Positions 47,032 to 55,834 of a stretch of 64,000 nt of DNA are shown in pieces. A model generated the notes under the pieces. It searched no databases. It was not told the DNA's origin and saw only the letters and a program-made list of their open reading frames with translations. The position numbers were made by a program, and so were the translations under genes. The stretch is taken from NCBI GenBank assembly GCA_052390115.1, contig JBQTHE010000032.1:20595-84594 (forward strand). The letters are read 5' to 3'. Within the stretch, counting starts at the first letter, position 1, and each line of letters begins with the position of its first letter. This DNA comes from GCA-003244245 sp052390115 (GTDB taxonomy: Bacteria > Actinomycetota > Actinomycetes > Mycobacteriales > Pseudonocardiaceae).

Positions 47032-47444
47032 CGCGACTCCCCTCGATCGATGTGCAGGACGCGCAACAGCGGGCATCGCCGATCGGCCCGCGGAAGATCA
47101 CAGCTGGCGACCAACTCGGCGAGAGAATCACGCATCCGCTGCAGATCGCTGATCTTGCGATCCAGCTCGACCATCCTGGACTCGGCCACAGCCCGCGCCG
47201 GATCACAGCCCTCGGGTCCACCGTCGGCCAGGTGCAGCAACCCCCCGACCTCATCAAGGGTGAACCCCAACTGCTGCGCCCGTTTCACGAAGCGGACGAT
47301 CTCCACGACCTCGGCCGGATAGGCCCGATACCCCGACGCCGACCGCCGCGGCTCCTCAACCAGACCACGCCTCTCGTAGTACCGCAGCGTCTGAACATTC
47401 ACCCCGGCCTGGGCCGCCACCTCACTGCTGCGCATACCACCCAT
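47028..47444 (-). CDS. merR: MerR mercury-responsive regulator
   Basis: About 138 aa from ATG 47444; a TTG at 47450 and ATG at 47435 are alternatives. Helix-turn-helix V-N-V-Q-T-L-R-Y-Y-E-R-R-G-L, and the three Hg-binding Cys (E-G-C-D; S-C-D-L...R-R-C-P). No merA, merT or merP is in view, only merB downstream. Confidence 0.85.
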   Translation of the reverse strand: MGGMRSSEVAAQAGVNVQTLRYYERRGLVEEPRRSASGYRAYPAEVVEIVRFVKRAQQLGFTLDEVGGLLHLADGGPEGCDPARAVAESRMVELDRKISDLQRMRDSLAELVASCDLPRADRRCPLLRVLHIDRGESR

Positions 47445-47452
47445 CCTCAACC

Positions 47453-47474
47453 CTGTACCTGACTACAGAGTCAA
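47453..47474 (-). promoter_or_regulatory. mer-type operator/promoter
   Basis: Read on the minus strand: TTGACT (-35) directly followed by the dyad CTGTA-N6-TACAG, as in MerR-controlled promoters. The -10 at 19-bp spacing is poor. Confidence 0.5.
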
Positions 47475-47506
47475 GTCTTCCGAGCCACCCCAAGCACGCC
47501 CAACCT

Positions 47507-47549
47507 CCCACCATCTACTAATCTATGGCGTAGGTTAGTAGATGGTGGG
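47507..47549. promoter_or_regulatory. 15-bp perfect inverted repeat, probable operator
   Basis: CCCACCATCTACTAA, 13-nt centre, exact reverse complement. The arms end in TACTAA/TTAGTA and the centre holds CTA...TAG, so it can be read as two overlapping BlaI-like 17-bp sites. It lies before the 47594-49590 gene string and is a candidate site for the second BlaI protein (50574-50945). Confidence 0.5.
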
Positions 47550-47593
47550 GGCTTCGCTGGTGCGGTGGCCCAGCGGTGATGAGGGGGAACGCA

Positions 47594-47731
47594 ATGACGG
47601 ATCTCTCGGCGTTCCAACATCCGCGATGTGCCCGGATGTATGAACGGATCAGCCGGGAGTCAGAACGACGCGGCACCGCCGGCATCGTGGAACGGCTCGC
47701 CACACACGTCCCCGACGGTCCGACGTCGTGA
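47594..47731 (+). pseudogene. Methyltransferase N-terminal fragment, 45 codons
   Basis: Reads F-Q-H-P-R-C-A-R-M-Y-E-R-I-S-R-E-S-E-R-R-G, the start of a class I SAM methyltransferase (usual H-P-R-F-A-R-M-Y), then stops before any SAM motif. Its stop overlaps the next start (GTGA), so it may survive as a coupled leader ORF. Confidence 0.45.
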
Positions 47732-48261
47732 CCGGGCAGGTTCCCGGCCCCGGCCCGGCCCGCCGCGGCCTGCTCACGGTCTGGCTGGCCGCCGCGGCGG
47801 CGTCCGCCGCGCTGTTGGTCGTCATCCAGTTGTCCCAAGGGCAGGCTGACGACCCCGACCCGGCCTACCAGCGTCCAGGGGTGCTGGACCTGGCGGCATT
47901 GCCGGTCCCGGCGCCGGCGGTCACCCCACAGGTGCCCCGGCCAGGCAGCCCTGCGGTGGTGTTCTTCGAGCGGCCCGACAGGCTGTCCGGGCTGTGCACT
48001 GCCCTGCCCGGTACCGGACTGACCGCCGAAGCCGAGCTGGTGGTCGTCACCTCCGGTCCTGTCACCGGATGCGGCGAGGTTCCCGTCATCGCCGACCCCG
48101 CGGGACGGATCGCGGAGGGATACGGCATGCGAACCCCGATCGATGGGGGCCCGCCGGTCGGCTACGCCGTCGTGGACGCGACCGGGTCGATCCGCTACCG
48201 GACCCTCGCGCCCGAGATCTCCGAACTCCAGGAGGTCTCCGTCATGCTGGGGGCGTTGTGA
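47728..48261 (+). CDS. Membrane-anchored thioredoxin-fold protein
   Basis: 177 aa, GTG. One N-terminal helix, a Pro-rich linker, then a fold like TlpA/peroxiredoxin (A-V-V-F-F-E-R, V-I-A-D-P-A-G-R-I-A, V-G-Y-A-V-V-D-A-T-G). The usual C-x-x-C is missing, but two Cys remain (G-L-C; G-C-G). An extracytoplasmic redox role is possible. Confidence 0.55.
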   Translation: MTGQVPGPGPARRGLLTVWLAAAAASAALLVVIQLSQGQADDPDPAYQRPGVLDLAALPVPAPAVTPQVPRPGSPAVVFFERPDRLSGLCTALPGTGLTAEAELVVVTSGPVTGCGEVPVIADPAGRIAEGYGMRTPIDGGPPVGYAVVDATGSIRYRTLAPEISELQEVSVMLGAL

Positions 48262-48695
48262 CCGGCCGGACGCCGCTGGGCGCCGCGCTGCGGATCTGCC
48301 TGTGGTGCGTCCTCGCGGCCGTCGTCGAGATCGCGCTGTACCTGTCCTACCGCGGCCACGAGGCCCGTTTCCACTACGCCACCCACCTGTTCGTCGGCGC
48401 GTCTGCCGCTCTGGTGATCATGTCGGTGGTGGCGTGGCGACGTCGGCAGCCGGTACCGTACCCGCTGGTATGGCCGGTCCTGGGGCACCTGTTCGCGATG
48501 TTCCCCGATTTCCTGTTCTCCGCCGGCACGGCGCACTACCGGTGGATGGACGTGTTCCTCGGCCACATCAGCACCCACTTCGTGCCCGGCCGCAACCTCA
48601 CCTGGGCGATCGTGTTCCTCGGAGCGCTCGGCATCTACCTGACAGTGCTCGCCCGCGTGGCTAGACCAGCCACCTCACGAGCCTCCGATGGCTGA
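48258..48695 (+). CDS. Four-helix membrane protein, unknown
   Basis: 145 aa, GTG in an overlap. Four hydrophobic segments with several His residues (H-E-A-R-F-H-Y-A-T-H; L-G-H-I-S-T-H-F). No family recognised. Cotranscribed with the thioredoxin-fold gene. Confidence 0.6.
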   Translation: MTGRTPLGAALRICLWCVLAAVVEIALYLSYRGHEARFHYATHLFVGASAALVIMSVVAWRRRQPVPYPLVWPVLGHLFAMFPDFLFSAGTAHYRWMDVFLGHISTHFVPGRNLTWAIVFLGALGIYLTVLARVARPATSRASDG

Positions 48696-48723
48696 CGGCG
48701 GGCAGTTCGACAAAGGATGATCT

Positions 48724-49590
48724 ATGAAGCCGTCCCCCAGGCGGGGCTCTTACCGCCGGAGTGCCACACTGATCGCAGCAGCCCTGATCACACTGACGCT
48801 GGCCGGATGCTCCAGCGAGGGCACTGGCCAGACGTCCGCGGGAACCAGCAGCGGGCCGGTCTTCGAGCACGTGCACGGGCTGGGCGTGGACCCTGCCGAC
48901 GGTGCCATCTATGTCGCCACCCACGACGGACTGTTCCGAACCCGGTCCAACGGGCTGCAGCTGGTCGGTGCCGCTGGCCGGGACCTGATGGGGTTCACCG
49001 TCGCCGGGCCGGGCACGTTCCTATCCAGCGGGCATCCGGGGCCGGGTGAGCAGGTGCCCAACCCGCTCGGACTGGCCGAGAGCCGCGACGGCGGCACTAC
49101 CTGGACGACGCTGTCGCTAGCCGGGGAGGTTGACTTCCACGCCCTCGACGTCAGCCCGGGCACGGTATACGGCTACGACGCGACCAACCGGGTGCTGCGA
49201 GCCAGCACCGACGGCGGCCACAGCTGGGAGAGCCGGGCCGCCCTGTCCGCACTGGACATCGCGGTCGATCCCAGCGACCCGGCCGGCGTCCTGGCGACGG
49301 TGCAGGGCGGGGTCGCGACCAGCCGGGACGGCGGCCGGACCTTCTCGGCACCAACCGGCCCGCAGCTGGCCTACCTCTCATGGGCACCCGACGGCACCGT
49401 CTACGGTATCGGCCTCGACGGCGCACTGTTCACCAGGACCGACGGAGCAAGGGGCTGGCAGCAGGCCGGCGTCGTGCCCGGCGGACGCCCGCAGGCCCTC
49501 ACCGTGACCAAGGACGCACTGCTCGCTGCCACCGCCGGCGGCGTTTACCACTCCGACGATCGCGGCCGGACGTTCACACCAATCAACTGA
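48724..49590 (+). CDS. BNR-repeat lipoprotein (F510_1955 type)
   Basis: 288 aa. Lipobox L-A-G-C, then H-V-H-G-L-G-V-D-P and repeated S-x-D-G-G-x-T-W/F Asp-box turns (S-R-D-G-G-T-T-W; S-T-D-G-G-H-S-W; S-R-D-G-G-R-T-F), forming a beta-propeller like exo-sialidases, usually without enzyme activity in this group. A second copy has decayed at 35098-35245. Confidence 0.78.
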   Translation: MKPSPRRGSYRRSATLIAAALITLTLAGCSSEGTGQTSAGTSSGPVFEHVHGLGVDPADGAIYVATHDGLFRTRSNGLQLVGAAGRDLMGFTVAGPGTFLSSGHPGPGEQVPNPLGLAESRDGGTTWTTLSLAGEVDFHALDVSPGTVYGYDATNRVLRASTDGGHSWESRAALSALDIAVDPSDPAGVLATVQGGVATSRDGGRTFSAPTGPQLAYLSWAPDGTVYGIGLDGALFTRTDGARGWQQAGVVPGGRPQALTVTKDALLAATAGGVYHSDDRGRTFTPIN

Positions 49591-49614
49591 CTGGACCGGA
49601 CGAGACATACTCGG

Positions 49615-50577
49615 TCAACCGATCACCGGGCCGCACATCGCTACACCGGTCGCGTTCAACAGCACCGTGAGCAGCGGACCGACCACGAGGAGGGCTGACA
49701 CTGCGGTGAGCATCAGGCGGACCCGGATCCGCTGGGTGGGTCGGGTTGGGGTGACCAGACGTGTGGCGCGGGCGAGCACGCCGGCGCCAGTCGCGCTGAG
49801 CGCGCCGCTGGGGATCGGAGCTGCACCGGACAGGGCCAGTAATGCACCGAGCACGGTCGCAGGTCCGTGGGTGCGGGCCGCGGCGTCGTCGGCGCACATC
49901 TCCAGCAGCCGAGCGACTTCAGCGGCCCCGACGGTGAACAGCTCGCCCCTGGGCAAGATGGTCGCCAGACCACCGGTGAGCGCCAGGATCAGGTGGTGGC
50001 GCCCGGCCAAGTGAGCGCGCTCGTGGGACAACACCGCATCCAGATGGCGCTCGTCGAGCGCGTCCACCGCGGCGCTGGTGATCACGATCGTGTGTGGTCG
50101 GCCAGGTACGCAGTACGCGACGCGTTCGGGGGCGTCGAGGATCACGGCCTCGCCTCCGGCTAGGCGCCGTCCGACAAGGCGGACCGCCCGGGCGTGTTGC
50201 TGGGTGCTCGCCCGTGCCCGCAGCAATGACCGGCCCAAGCGCCAGGCTACGACCGCCATGGCCGTCGCGGCGCATGCGGTGAGGGCGAGGAGCCCGATCT
50301 GGACGAGCACACCGTCACGGCCGAGGGCGACGTTGCGCAGCATGGCGAAGCAGGCGCTGACGACCGCGCGGCCGGGCTGATTCCAGTCCCGGGCGAGTTC
50401 GCCGGCCACCAACGCCGCGGCGAGGACCCAGGAGGCCATCACACTGCCGATCGCGACCAGCCACGCCACCACCCCGAGCCGCGGCGCCACCCCGGCATGT
50501 GTCAGCCGGGCCAGCGGGCGTGGCCCGAACACCGCCACCGCGAAGCTGTACAGCAGCAGGCAGGCCGCGACACTCAT
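49615..50577 (-). CDS. M56-family membrane metallopeptidase, second copy
   Basis: 320 aa from ATG 50577. Zinc motif S-H-E-R-A-H-L-A-G-R-H-H and five helices. Pairs with the BlaI protein upstream (ATGA overlap), repeating the arrangement at 32666-33972. Clearly diverged from that copy. Confidence 0.82.
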   Translation of the reverse strand: MSVAACLLLYSFAVAVFGPRPLARLTHAGVAPRLGVVAWLVAIGSVMASWVLAAALVAGELARDWNQPGRAVVSACFAMLRNVALGRDGVLVQIGLLALTACAATAMAVVAWRLGRSLLRARASTQQHARAVRLVGRRLAGGEAVILDAPERVAYCVPGRPHTIVITSAAVDALDERHLDAVLSHERAHLAGRHHLILALTGGLATILPRGELFTVGAAEVARLLEMCADDAAARTHGPATVLGALLALSGAAPIPSGALSATGAGVLARATRLVTPTRPTQRIRVRLMLTAVSALLVVGPLLTVLLNATGVAMCGPVIG

Positions 50578-50945
50578 TCGACGTCCAAGGTTGGGGTCAG
50601 CTGTTGCAGCGCGGTGCGCAGCGTGGCGGACTCCTCGTCGGTGATCTGCTCCAGGAAGTGGGTCAGCACCAGACCAGGGTTCCCGCCGCCGTTCAGCGCG
50701 TCGCGCATCAACCGTGCGCTGTATTCCTCGCGGGTGTGGGTTGGCCAGTAGGTGAACGCCTTGCCGTGGCGTTCCCGAGCCAGCCAGCCCTTGCGGTGCA
50801 GGTTGTCCATCGTGGACATGACCGTGGTGTAGGCGATCTCCCGGTTCCGCCGCAGCTCCTCGAACACCTCGCGCACCGTGGTCGTGCCCGCACGGCTCCA
50901 CAGGCGGTCCATCACCACCGCTTCGAGCTCACCGAACCCGCGCAC
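50574..50945 (-). CDS. BlaI/MecI-family repressor, second copy
   Basis: 123 aa. F-G-E-L-E-A-V-V-M-D-R-L-W and Y-T-T-V-M-S-T-M-D-N-L-H-R-K-G-W. Likely targets are the inverted repeat at 47507 and the 47.6-49.6 kb string; no clear site lies just upstream. Confidence 0.87.
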   Translation of the reverse strand: MRGFGELEAVVMDRLWSRAGTTTVREVFEELRRNREIAYTTVMSTMDNLHRKGWLARERHGKAFTYWPTHTREEYSARLMRDALNGGGNPGLVLTHFLEQITDEESATLRTALQQLTPTLDVE

Positions 50946-50995
50946 GCTGCCCTCCCGCTATCGCCCAGCCCACTCAGCCTACGGCTCCGAGCGTG

Positions 50996-51290
50996 ATCCA
51001 ACTGGGCTGGTCGCGGCGTCGCGGTGCTGGACAGCGACGGGAGCCCGGTGCCCATGGGGCCGGCGAGCACGGCCCGCGACGGGATGGTCGTCACGGCACG
51101 CCCAACCGCTGTTCTGCTGCCGGGCACCTACGTGGTGCGGTGGCAGGTGACAGGCTCGCCGATCACCCGCCGCCGCGCGCTCGGTGTGATCGGGCTGGGT
51201 GCGGCCGGAGTCGCGGTCGGCACCACCGGATGGGTCTCCGCCATGGGCGCCCCAGCCGGCAGCGGAGCCCCAACACCGCCCACGCTGAAG
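50996..51290 (+). pseudogene. CopC end fused to Tat-signal fragment
   Basis: One frame first reads like the end of a CopC copper-binding domain (V-V-T-A-R-P-T-A-V-L-L, P-G-T-Y-V-V-R-W-Q-V) and then changes abruptly to a twin-arginine signal (T-R-R-R-A-L-G-V-I-G-L-G-A-A-G). Neither protein is complete and no good start exists. A deletion scar of a copC / multicopper-oxidase pair is the best reading. It fills most of the 380-bp gap between blaI and the DUF1232 gene. Confidence 0.45.
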
Positions 51291-51327
51291 CTAGGGTGGA
51301 TATGCCCGGTCGACGGAGGAGCTCGCG

Positions 51328-51738
51328 GTGTGGCTGGACGTGCTCATCGGGGCCGCGCTCGCCCTGGCCGTGTGCTGGCTGGTGCTGATCGGGGCGCTGC
51401 TGCTGGGCCGCCCCACGGGCGCGGTGCTGACGGAGGCGGTGCGGCTGCTGCCTGACCTGGCGCGGCTGCTGCGCCGGCTGGCGGCGGACACCTCGCTGCC
51501 CCGTGGGGTACGGGTGCAGTTGTGGCTGTTGCTGGCCTACCTGGCGATGCCCCTAGACCTGGTGCCCGACGTTATCCCGGTACTCGGCTACGCCGATGAC
51601 GCCATCGTGGTTGTCCTCGTGCTGCGCGGGGTAGTGCGCCGCGCCGGCATCGACGCGGTGTGCGGGCACTGGCCGGGTACCGACGACGGGTTCGTCGCCC
51701 TGTGCCGGATCACCGGGCTGGCCTCGGCGGCCAGCTAA
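51328..51738 (+). CDS. DUF1232 (YkvA-like) membrane protein
   Basis: 136 aa, GTG with GGAGGAG 7 nt before it. N-terminal helix, then the DUF1232 core Y-L-A-M-P-L-D-L-V-P-D-V-I-P-V-L-G-Y-A-D-D-A. Function unknown in general. Confidence 0.8.
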   Translation: MWLDVLIGAALALAVCWLVLIGALLLGRPTGAVLTEAVRLLPDLARLLRRLAADTSLPRGVRVQLWLLLAYLAMPLDLVPDVIPVLGYADDAIVVVLVLRGVVRRAGIDAVCGHWPGTDDGFVALCRITGLASAAS

Positions 51739-51945
51739 CCACCAGCAGGACCAACGCCCCAGCCTGGATCACGGCGGTGACCACGATCAGCACCGGCACA
51801 GCGCGGACCGATAACTGCCGGTCACCGCGAGCAGGCAGGCCAGCAGCAACGGGCCCAGTAGGGCGCCGAACTCGCCCAGCGCCTCGTGCACCGCGAATCC
51901 CCCGACCCTGATCACTGTGGCGGTGGCGTGGGAGAGCAGGGTGTC
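51739..51945 (-). pseudogene. MFS transporter C-terminal remnant
   Basis: Minus strand reads V-G-G-F-A-V-H-E-A-L-G-E-F-G-A-L-L-G-P-L and, after a shift near 51810, V-L-I-V-V-T-A-V-I-Q-A. The F-x-x-H-E-A-L-x-x-x-G-A-x-x-G-P pattern is typical of one MFS group. No start, so dead. Confidence 0.5.
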
Positions 51946-51980
51946 CTTGGCCGGTTGAGGTTTCCGCTGGTCAGGCGTCG

Positions 51981-52053
51981 TGGAGACGAAGGGACTTGAA
52001 CCCTCAACCCCCGCCTTGCAAAGGCGGTGCTCTACCAGTTGAGCTACGTCCCC
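51981..52053 (-). tRNA. tRNA-Ala (TGC)
   Basis: Cloverleaf on the minus strand: acceptor GGGGACG/CGTCTCC, D-loop AGCTCAACTGGTAGAGC, anticodon loop CTTTGCAAG, T-loop GGTTCAAGTCC. CCA is not encoded. Sits in the usual actinobacterial place near gyrA. Confidence 0.93.
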
Positions 52054-52088
52054 CGGCTCCGGACGCGGCGGGCGCGCCCGGTGACGAC

Positions 52089-52208
52089 TCAGTAGGTCGG
52101 GGTCGTGGCCTCACGCCAGAGGTCGGCCTCCGCCTTCGCGGACCGCTGACGCTTGACCACCAGCAACGCGACCAGAGCGACGAGCACGAGCGGGATAAGC
52201 TTCTTCAC
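52089..52208 (-). CDS. DLW-39 family small protein
   Basis: Exactly 39 aa from GTG 52208, with GGAGGAGATCC upstream. One helix (L-I-P-L-V-L-V-A-L-V-A-L-L-V-V) and the family signature A-E-A-D-L-W-R-E-A-T. It lies between tRNA-Ile and tRNA-Ala, as in many actinobacteria. Function unknown. Confidence 0.88.
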   Translation of the reverse strand: MKKLIPLVLVALVALLVVKRQRSAKAEADLWREATTPTY

Positions 52209-52244
52209 GATGGATCTCCTCCTGCCACATTGTGCTGCTTTCAG

Positions 52245-52318
52245 TGGGCCTAGCTGGACTTGAACCAGCGACCTCATCCTTATCAGGGATGCGCTCTAAC
52301 CGACTGAGCTATAGGCCC
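52245..52318 (-). tRNA. tRNA-Ile (GAT)
   Basis: Cloverleaf on the minus strand: acceptor GGGCCTA/TAGGCCC, anticodon loop CTGATAAG, T-arm GCTGGTTCAAGTCCAGC. CCA not encoded. Confidence 0.93.
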
Positions 52319-52389
52319 CCGGCGACCCGGCGAGGTTACCGCACGGCCCCACCGGGCCCCAAGCGACATGACCAAACCGTGTAACCAGG

Positions 52390-53091
52390 TCATTCCGGTT
52401 CCGACAGGGTGACCTCGATGCCGCCGACGAGGTCTGATGCGATGTTGTAGATGAGCGACCCGACGGTAGCCAGCGCCGTCATCAGCACGATGTTCACCAA
52501 CCCGACCACGAAGGCCACCCCGAACACCCGCCCACCGCTGATCAGCGCCGAGCCACCCTGGGGGTTGTTCACTGAGGTGAGGTCTGAGTAGGTGCCGTTG
52601 AGCTGATCCCACACGCCCATACCCGCGAGCACGCCGTAAAGCATCCCCACGGCCACCATCCAGGCGAGGAACCCGGCGACCGACAGCACCAGCGAGATCT
52701 TGAGCACCGACCACGGATCGAGCCGCTGCAGCTGCAGGCTCGTCCGCCGGGGGACCCGGGCCGGGCGCACCCCGGTGTTCGCCGGCTGGGCTGGCTCCAC
52801 CCGTTCGGGCTGGGTATACCCACCGATTCGCACGGTGGGCGGCGAGAAGTCCGGTACCGCGCTGCGGCTGCCTTGGTCTCCGATGGACGCTGACGGTACC
52901 TGCCTGGCCGCGCCGTCGGCGACTGGGCGGCCCGCGCCCGGCGAGAAGCCATAGGCGCGGCTGCCCACTGGCTGCCGATCGGGCTGCTCGCGACCTGCGC
53001 CGTTGGACCCGGCCGGCTCCTCGGCGGCGACCTGGGGGTCCTCCGCCCGTAGCTGCGCCCCGGTCGATTCGGCGTTCTCCGGCCTCGTCAC
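52390..53091 (-). CDS. DUF3566 membrane protein
   Basis: 233 aa, GTG in an overlap with the gyrA stop. Disordered Pro/Ala/Arg-rich N-terminal half, then two helices in a DUF3566 domain (L-D-P-W-S-V-L-K-I-S-L; F-V-V-G-L-V-N-I-V-L-M). Regularly follows gyrA in actinobacteria. Confidence 0.88.
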   Translation of the reverse strand: MTRPENAESTGAQLRAEDPQVAAEEPAGSNGAGREQPDRQPVGSRAYGFSPGAGRPVADGAARQVPSASIGDQGSRSAVPDFSPPTVRIGGYTQPERVEPAQPANTGVRPARVPRRTSLQLQRLDPWSVLKISLVLSVAGFLAWMVAVGMLYGVLAGMGVWDQLNGTYSDLTSVNNPQGGSALISGGRVFGVAFVVGLVNIVLMTALATVGSLIYNIASDLVGGIEVTLSEPE

Positions 53092-55592
53092 GACTCACCC
53101 TTCGTCGGTCCACCGCCGGCGTCTGGGTCGTCGGCTTCCTCGGCGTTGCGTGCGACGGCCACCAGGCTGGCCCCTTCGCCCAGGTTCATCAGACGCACCC
53201 CCTTGGTCTGCCGACCGGCCTTTCGAACCTCCTTGGCGGTGGTCCGGATGACCCCACCGGTGGAGGTGATGGCGTACAGCTCGTCATCGATGTCCACGAT
53301 CAGAGCCCCGACCAGCTTGCCACGCCGGCGGTCGTACTGGAGGGTAAGCACGCCCTTGCCGCCGCGTCCCTGCACCGGGTAGTCGTCGATCGGGGTCCGC
53401 TTGGCATACCCCCCCGACGTCGCGACCAGCAGGAACCGCCCGGCGCGGACCACCGCGAGGGACAGCAGCTCGTCGCCGTCGTTGAACCGCATTCCGAATA
53501 CCCCGGACGTGGCCCGGCCCATCGGACGCAGCACGTCGTCGGTGGCGTGGAACCGGATCGACTGACCGTGCGCCGACACCAGCAGCAGGTCGTCGGCGGC
53601 GGAACACAGCACCGCCCCGACCAGCTCGTCGTCGTCGCGCAGGTTGATCCCGATCAAACCACCGGAGCGGTTGGAGTCGAAATCAGTCAGCTTGCTCTTC
53701 TTGACCAGACCGTCACGGGTGGCCAGCACCAGATACGGCGTCGCGGTGTAGTCCTTGATCTGCATGACCTGGGCGATCTGCTCGTCGGGCTGGAACGCGA
53801 GCAGGTTCGCCACGTGCTGGCCGCGGGCGTTGCGGTTGGCCTCGGGCAGCTCGTAGGCCTTCGCCCGGTACACCCGGCCCTTGTTGGTGAAGAACAGGAT
53901 CCAGTCGTGCGTGGAGCAGACGAAGAAATGCGCCACGATGTCGTCGGTCTTCAAACCCGCACCCATCACGCCCTTCCCGCCGCGTTTCTGCGCCCGGTAC
54001 AGGTCGGTGCGGGTCCGCTTGGCGTAGCCGGTGCGGGTGATGGTGACCACGACGTCCTCGACGGCGATCAGATCCTCGTTCGACACATCGCCGTCGTAGC
54101 CGGTAATCATGGTGCGGCGGTCATCACCGTGCTTCTCGATGATCTCGGCCAGCTCGTCGCAGACGATCTGGCGCTGCCGCTCGGGCTTGTCCAGAATGTC
54201 CAGGTAGTCGGCGATCTCCCGCTCGAGCTCGGCGAGATCGTCGATCACCTTCTGCCGCTCCATCGCGGCCAGCCGGCGTAGCTGGGTTTCCAGGATGTAG
54301 TTCGCCTGGATCTCGTCGACGTCCAGCAGCTCCATCAGACCGGTGCGCGCGTCATCCACCGTCGGGGACCGCCGGATCAGCGCGATGACCTCGTCGAGTG
54401 AGTCCAGCGCCTTGACCAGACCGCGCAGCAGGTGGGCCCGCTCCTCGGCCTTGCGCAGCAGGTACCGGGTCCGCCGGACGATGACGTCGAGCTGGTGGCG
54501 CACGTAGTGCCGGATCACCTGGTCCAGCCGCAGCGTGCGCGGCACGCCCTCGACGATCGCGAGCATGTTGACGCCGAACGACTGCTGCAGCTGGGTGTGC
54601 TTGTAGAGGTTGTTGAGCACCACCTTGGCGACCGCGTCGCGTTTGATCGTGATCACGATGCGCATGCCGATGCGGTCGCTGGACTCGTCGTTGATCTCGG
54701 CGATTCCGGCGAGCTTGGCGTCCCGGGACAGCGCGGCGATCGACTCGACGAGGTTGTCCGGGTTGACCTGGTAGGGCAGCTCGGTGATCACCAGGGTGGT
54801 GCGGCCCTTGGTGTCCTCCTCGACCTCCACCACGCCGCGCATCCGGATCGAGCCGCGACCGGTGCGGTAGGCGTCGGCGATCCCGTCAGTGCCGACGATC
54901 AGGCCGTGGGTCGGGAAGTCCGGGCCCTTAATCCGCTCGACGAGCGCGTCGAGCAGGGTCTCGTCGTCGACGTCGGGGTTTTCCAGCAGGTAGACCACGC
55001 CTGCGCCGACCTCGCGCAGGTTGTGCGGCGGGATGTTCGTCGCCATCCCCACCGCGATCCCCGAGCTGCCGTTGACCAGCAGGTTCGGGATCCGGGCCGG
55101 CAGCACGACGGGCTGCTCGGTGCGCCCGTCGTAGTTCGGCTCGAAGTCGACGGTCTCCTTGTCGATGTCCCGCAGCATGTCCATCGCCAGCGGGGCCAAC
55201 CGGCATTCCGTATACCTCATGGCCGCAGCCGGGTCGTTGCCCGGGGAGCCGAAGTTGCCCTGGCCGTCGACCAGCGGGTAGCGCATCGACCACGGCTGGG
55301 CCAGCCGCACCAGCGCGTCGTAGATCGCCGAGTCACCGTGCGGGTGGTAGTTACCCATCACGTCGCCGACGACCCGGGCGCACTTGACTGCACCGCGATC
55401 CGGGCGGAAGCCGGAGTCGTACATCGAGTACAGCACCCGGCGGTGCACCGGCTTGAGCCCGTCACGAACGTCCGGCAGCGCCCGCCCGACAATCACGCTC
55501 ATCGCGTAGTCGATGTAGGAGCGCTGCATCTCCTGCTGGATGTCGACCGGCTCGATCCGGTCCCCGTCCGGCGGCAGGGTGATCTCGGTCAA
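53088..55592 (-). CDS. gyrA: DNA gyrase subunit A
   Basis: 834 aa, complete. Catalytic Tyr127 in A-M-R-Y-T-E-C-R. Quinolone region H-P-H-G-D-S88-A-I-Y-D92 is of the susceptible type. GyrA box Q-K-R-G-G-K-G and six propeller blades in the C-terminal half. gyrB is not upstream as expected; a short spacer and a SEC-C gene are there instead. Confidence 0.97.
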   Translation of the reverse strand: MTEITLPPDGDRIEPVDIQQEMQRSYIDYAMSVIVGRALPDVRDGLKPVHRRVLYSMYDSGFRPDRGAVKCARVVGDVMGNYHPHGDSAIYDALVRLAQPWSMRYPLVDGQGNFGSPGNDPAAAMRYTECRLAPLAMDMLRDIDKETVDFEPNYDGRTEQPVVLPARIPNLLVNGSSGIAVGMATNIPPHNLREVGAGVVYLLENPDVDDETLLDALVERIKGPDFPTHGLIVGTDGIADAYRTGRGSIRMRGVVEVEEDTKGRTTLVITELPYQVNPDNLVESIAALSRDAKLAGIAEINDESSDRIGMRIVITIKRDAVAKVVLNNLYKHTQLQQSFGVNMLAIVEGVPRTLRLDQVIRHYVRHQLDVIVRRTRYLLRKAEERAHLLRGLVKALDSLDEVIALIRRSPTVDDARTGLMELLDVDEIQANYILETQLRRLAAMERQKVIDDLAELEREIADYLDILDKPERQRQIVCDELAEIIEKHGDDRRTMITGYDGDVSNEDLIAVEDVVVTITRTGYAKRTRTDLYRAQKRGGKGVMGAGLKTDDIVAHFFVCSTHDWILFFTNKGRVYRAKAYELPEANRNARGQHVANLLAFQPDEQIAQVMQIKDYTATPYLVLATRDGLVKKSKLTDFDSNRSGGLIGINLRDDDELVGAVLCSAADDLLLVSAHGQSIRFHATDDVLRPMGRATSGVFGMRFNDGDELLSLAVVRAGRFLLVATSGGYAKRTPIDDYPVQGRGGKGVLTLQYDRRRGKLVGALIVDIDDELYAITSTGGVIRTTAKEVRKAGRQTKGVRLMNLGEGASLVAVARNAEEADDPDAGGGPTKGES

Positions 55593-55743
55593 GGAACTCG
55601 GTTCCCTTCACTGGCTCACTGACGTGCGCGCAACCCCCTCAGTCTATCGGTGCGGCATGACACTCCCCGGGCCGGACGCGCCGCTAGCCGGGCACCCCGC
55701 ATCCGCGACGGAGTGGGCCGGGTCCTGGGAGTGCACTCAGCCT

Positions 55744-55803
55744 CCCGAACTCGACAGGAGAGCTGTCCGGCCGGCTGTGGACAGCTCTCCTGTCGAGTTC
55801 GGG
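55744..55803. repeat. 25-bp perfect inverted repeat
   Basis: Arms 55744-55768 and 55779-55803 with a 10-nt loop, between the gyrA start and the end of the SEC-C gene. It could stop transcription of the SEC-C gene. It shares CTSSTGTCGARYTCGG with the repeat at 63239-63298, so it may be a dispersed element. Confidence 0.7.
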
Positions 55804-55834
55804 AACCGGAGGGTTGGTCAGACGGCCCAGTGCG

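Noticed and set aside
53330..53370. Quinolone-resistance change in gyrA
   Set aside because: Ser88 and Asp92, equivalent to E. coli Ser83 and Asp87, are both unchanged.
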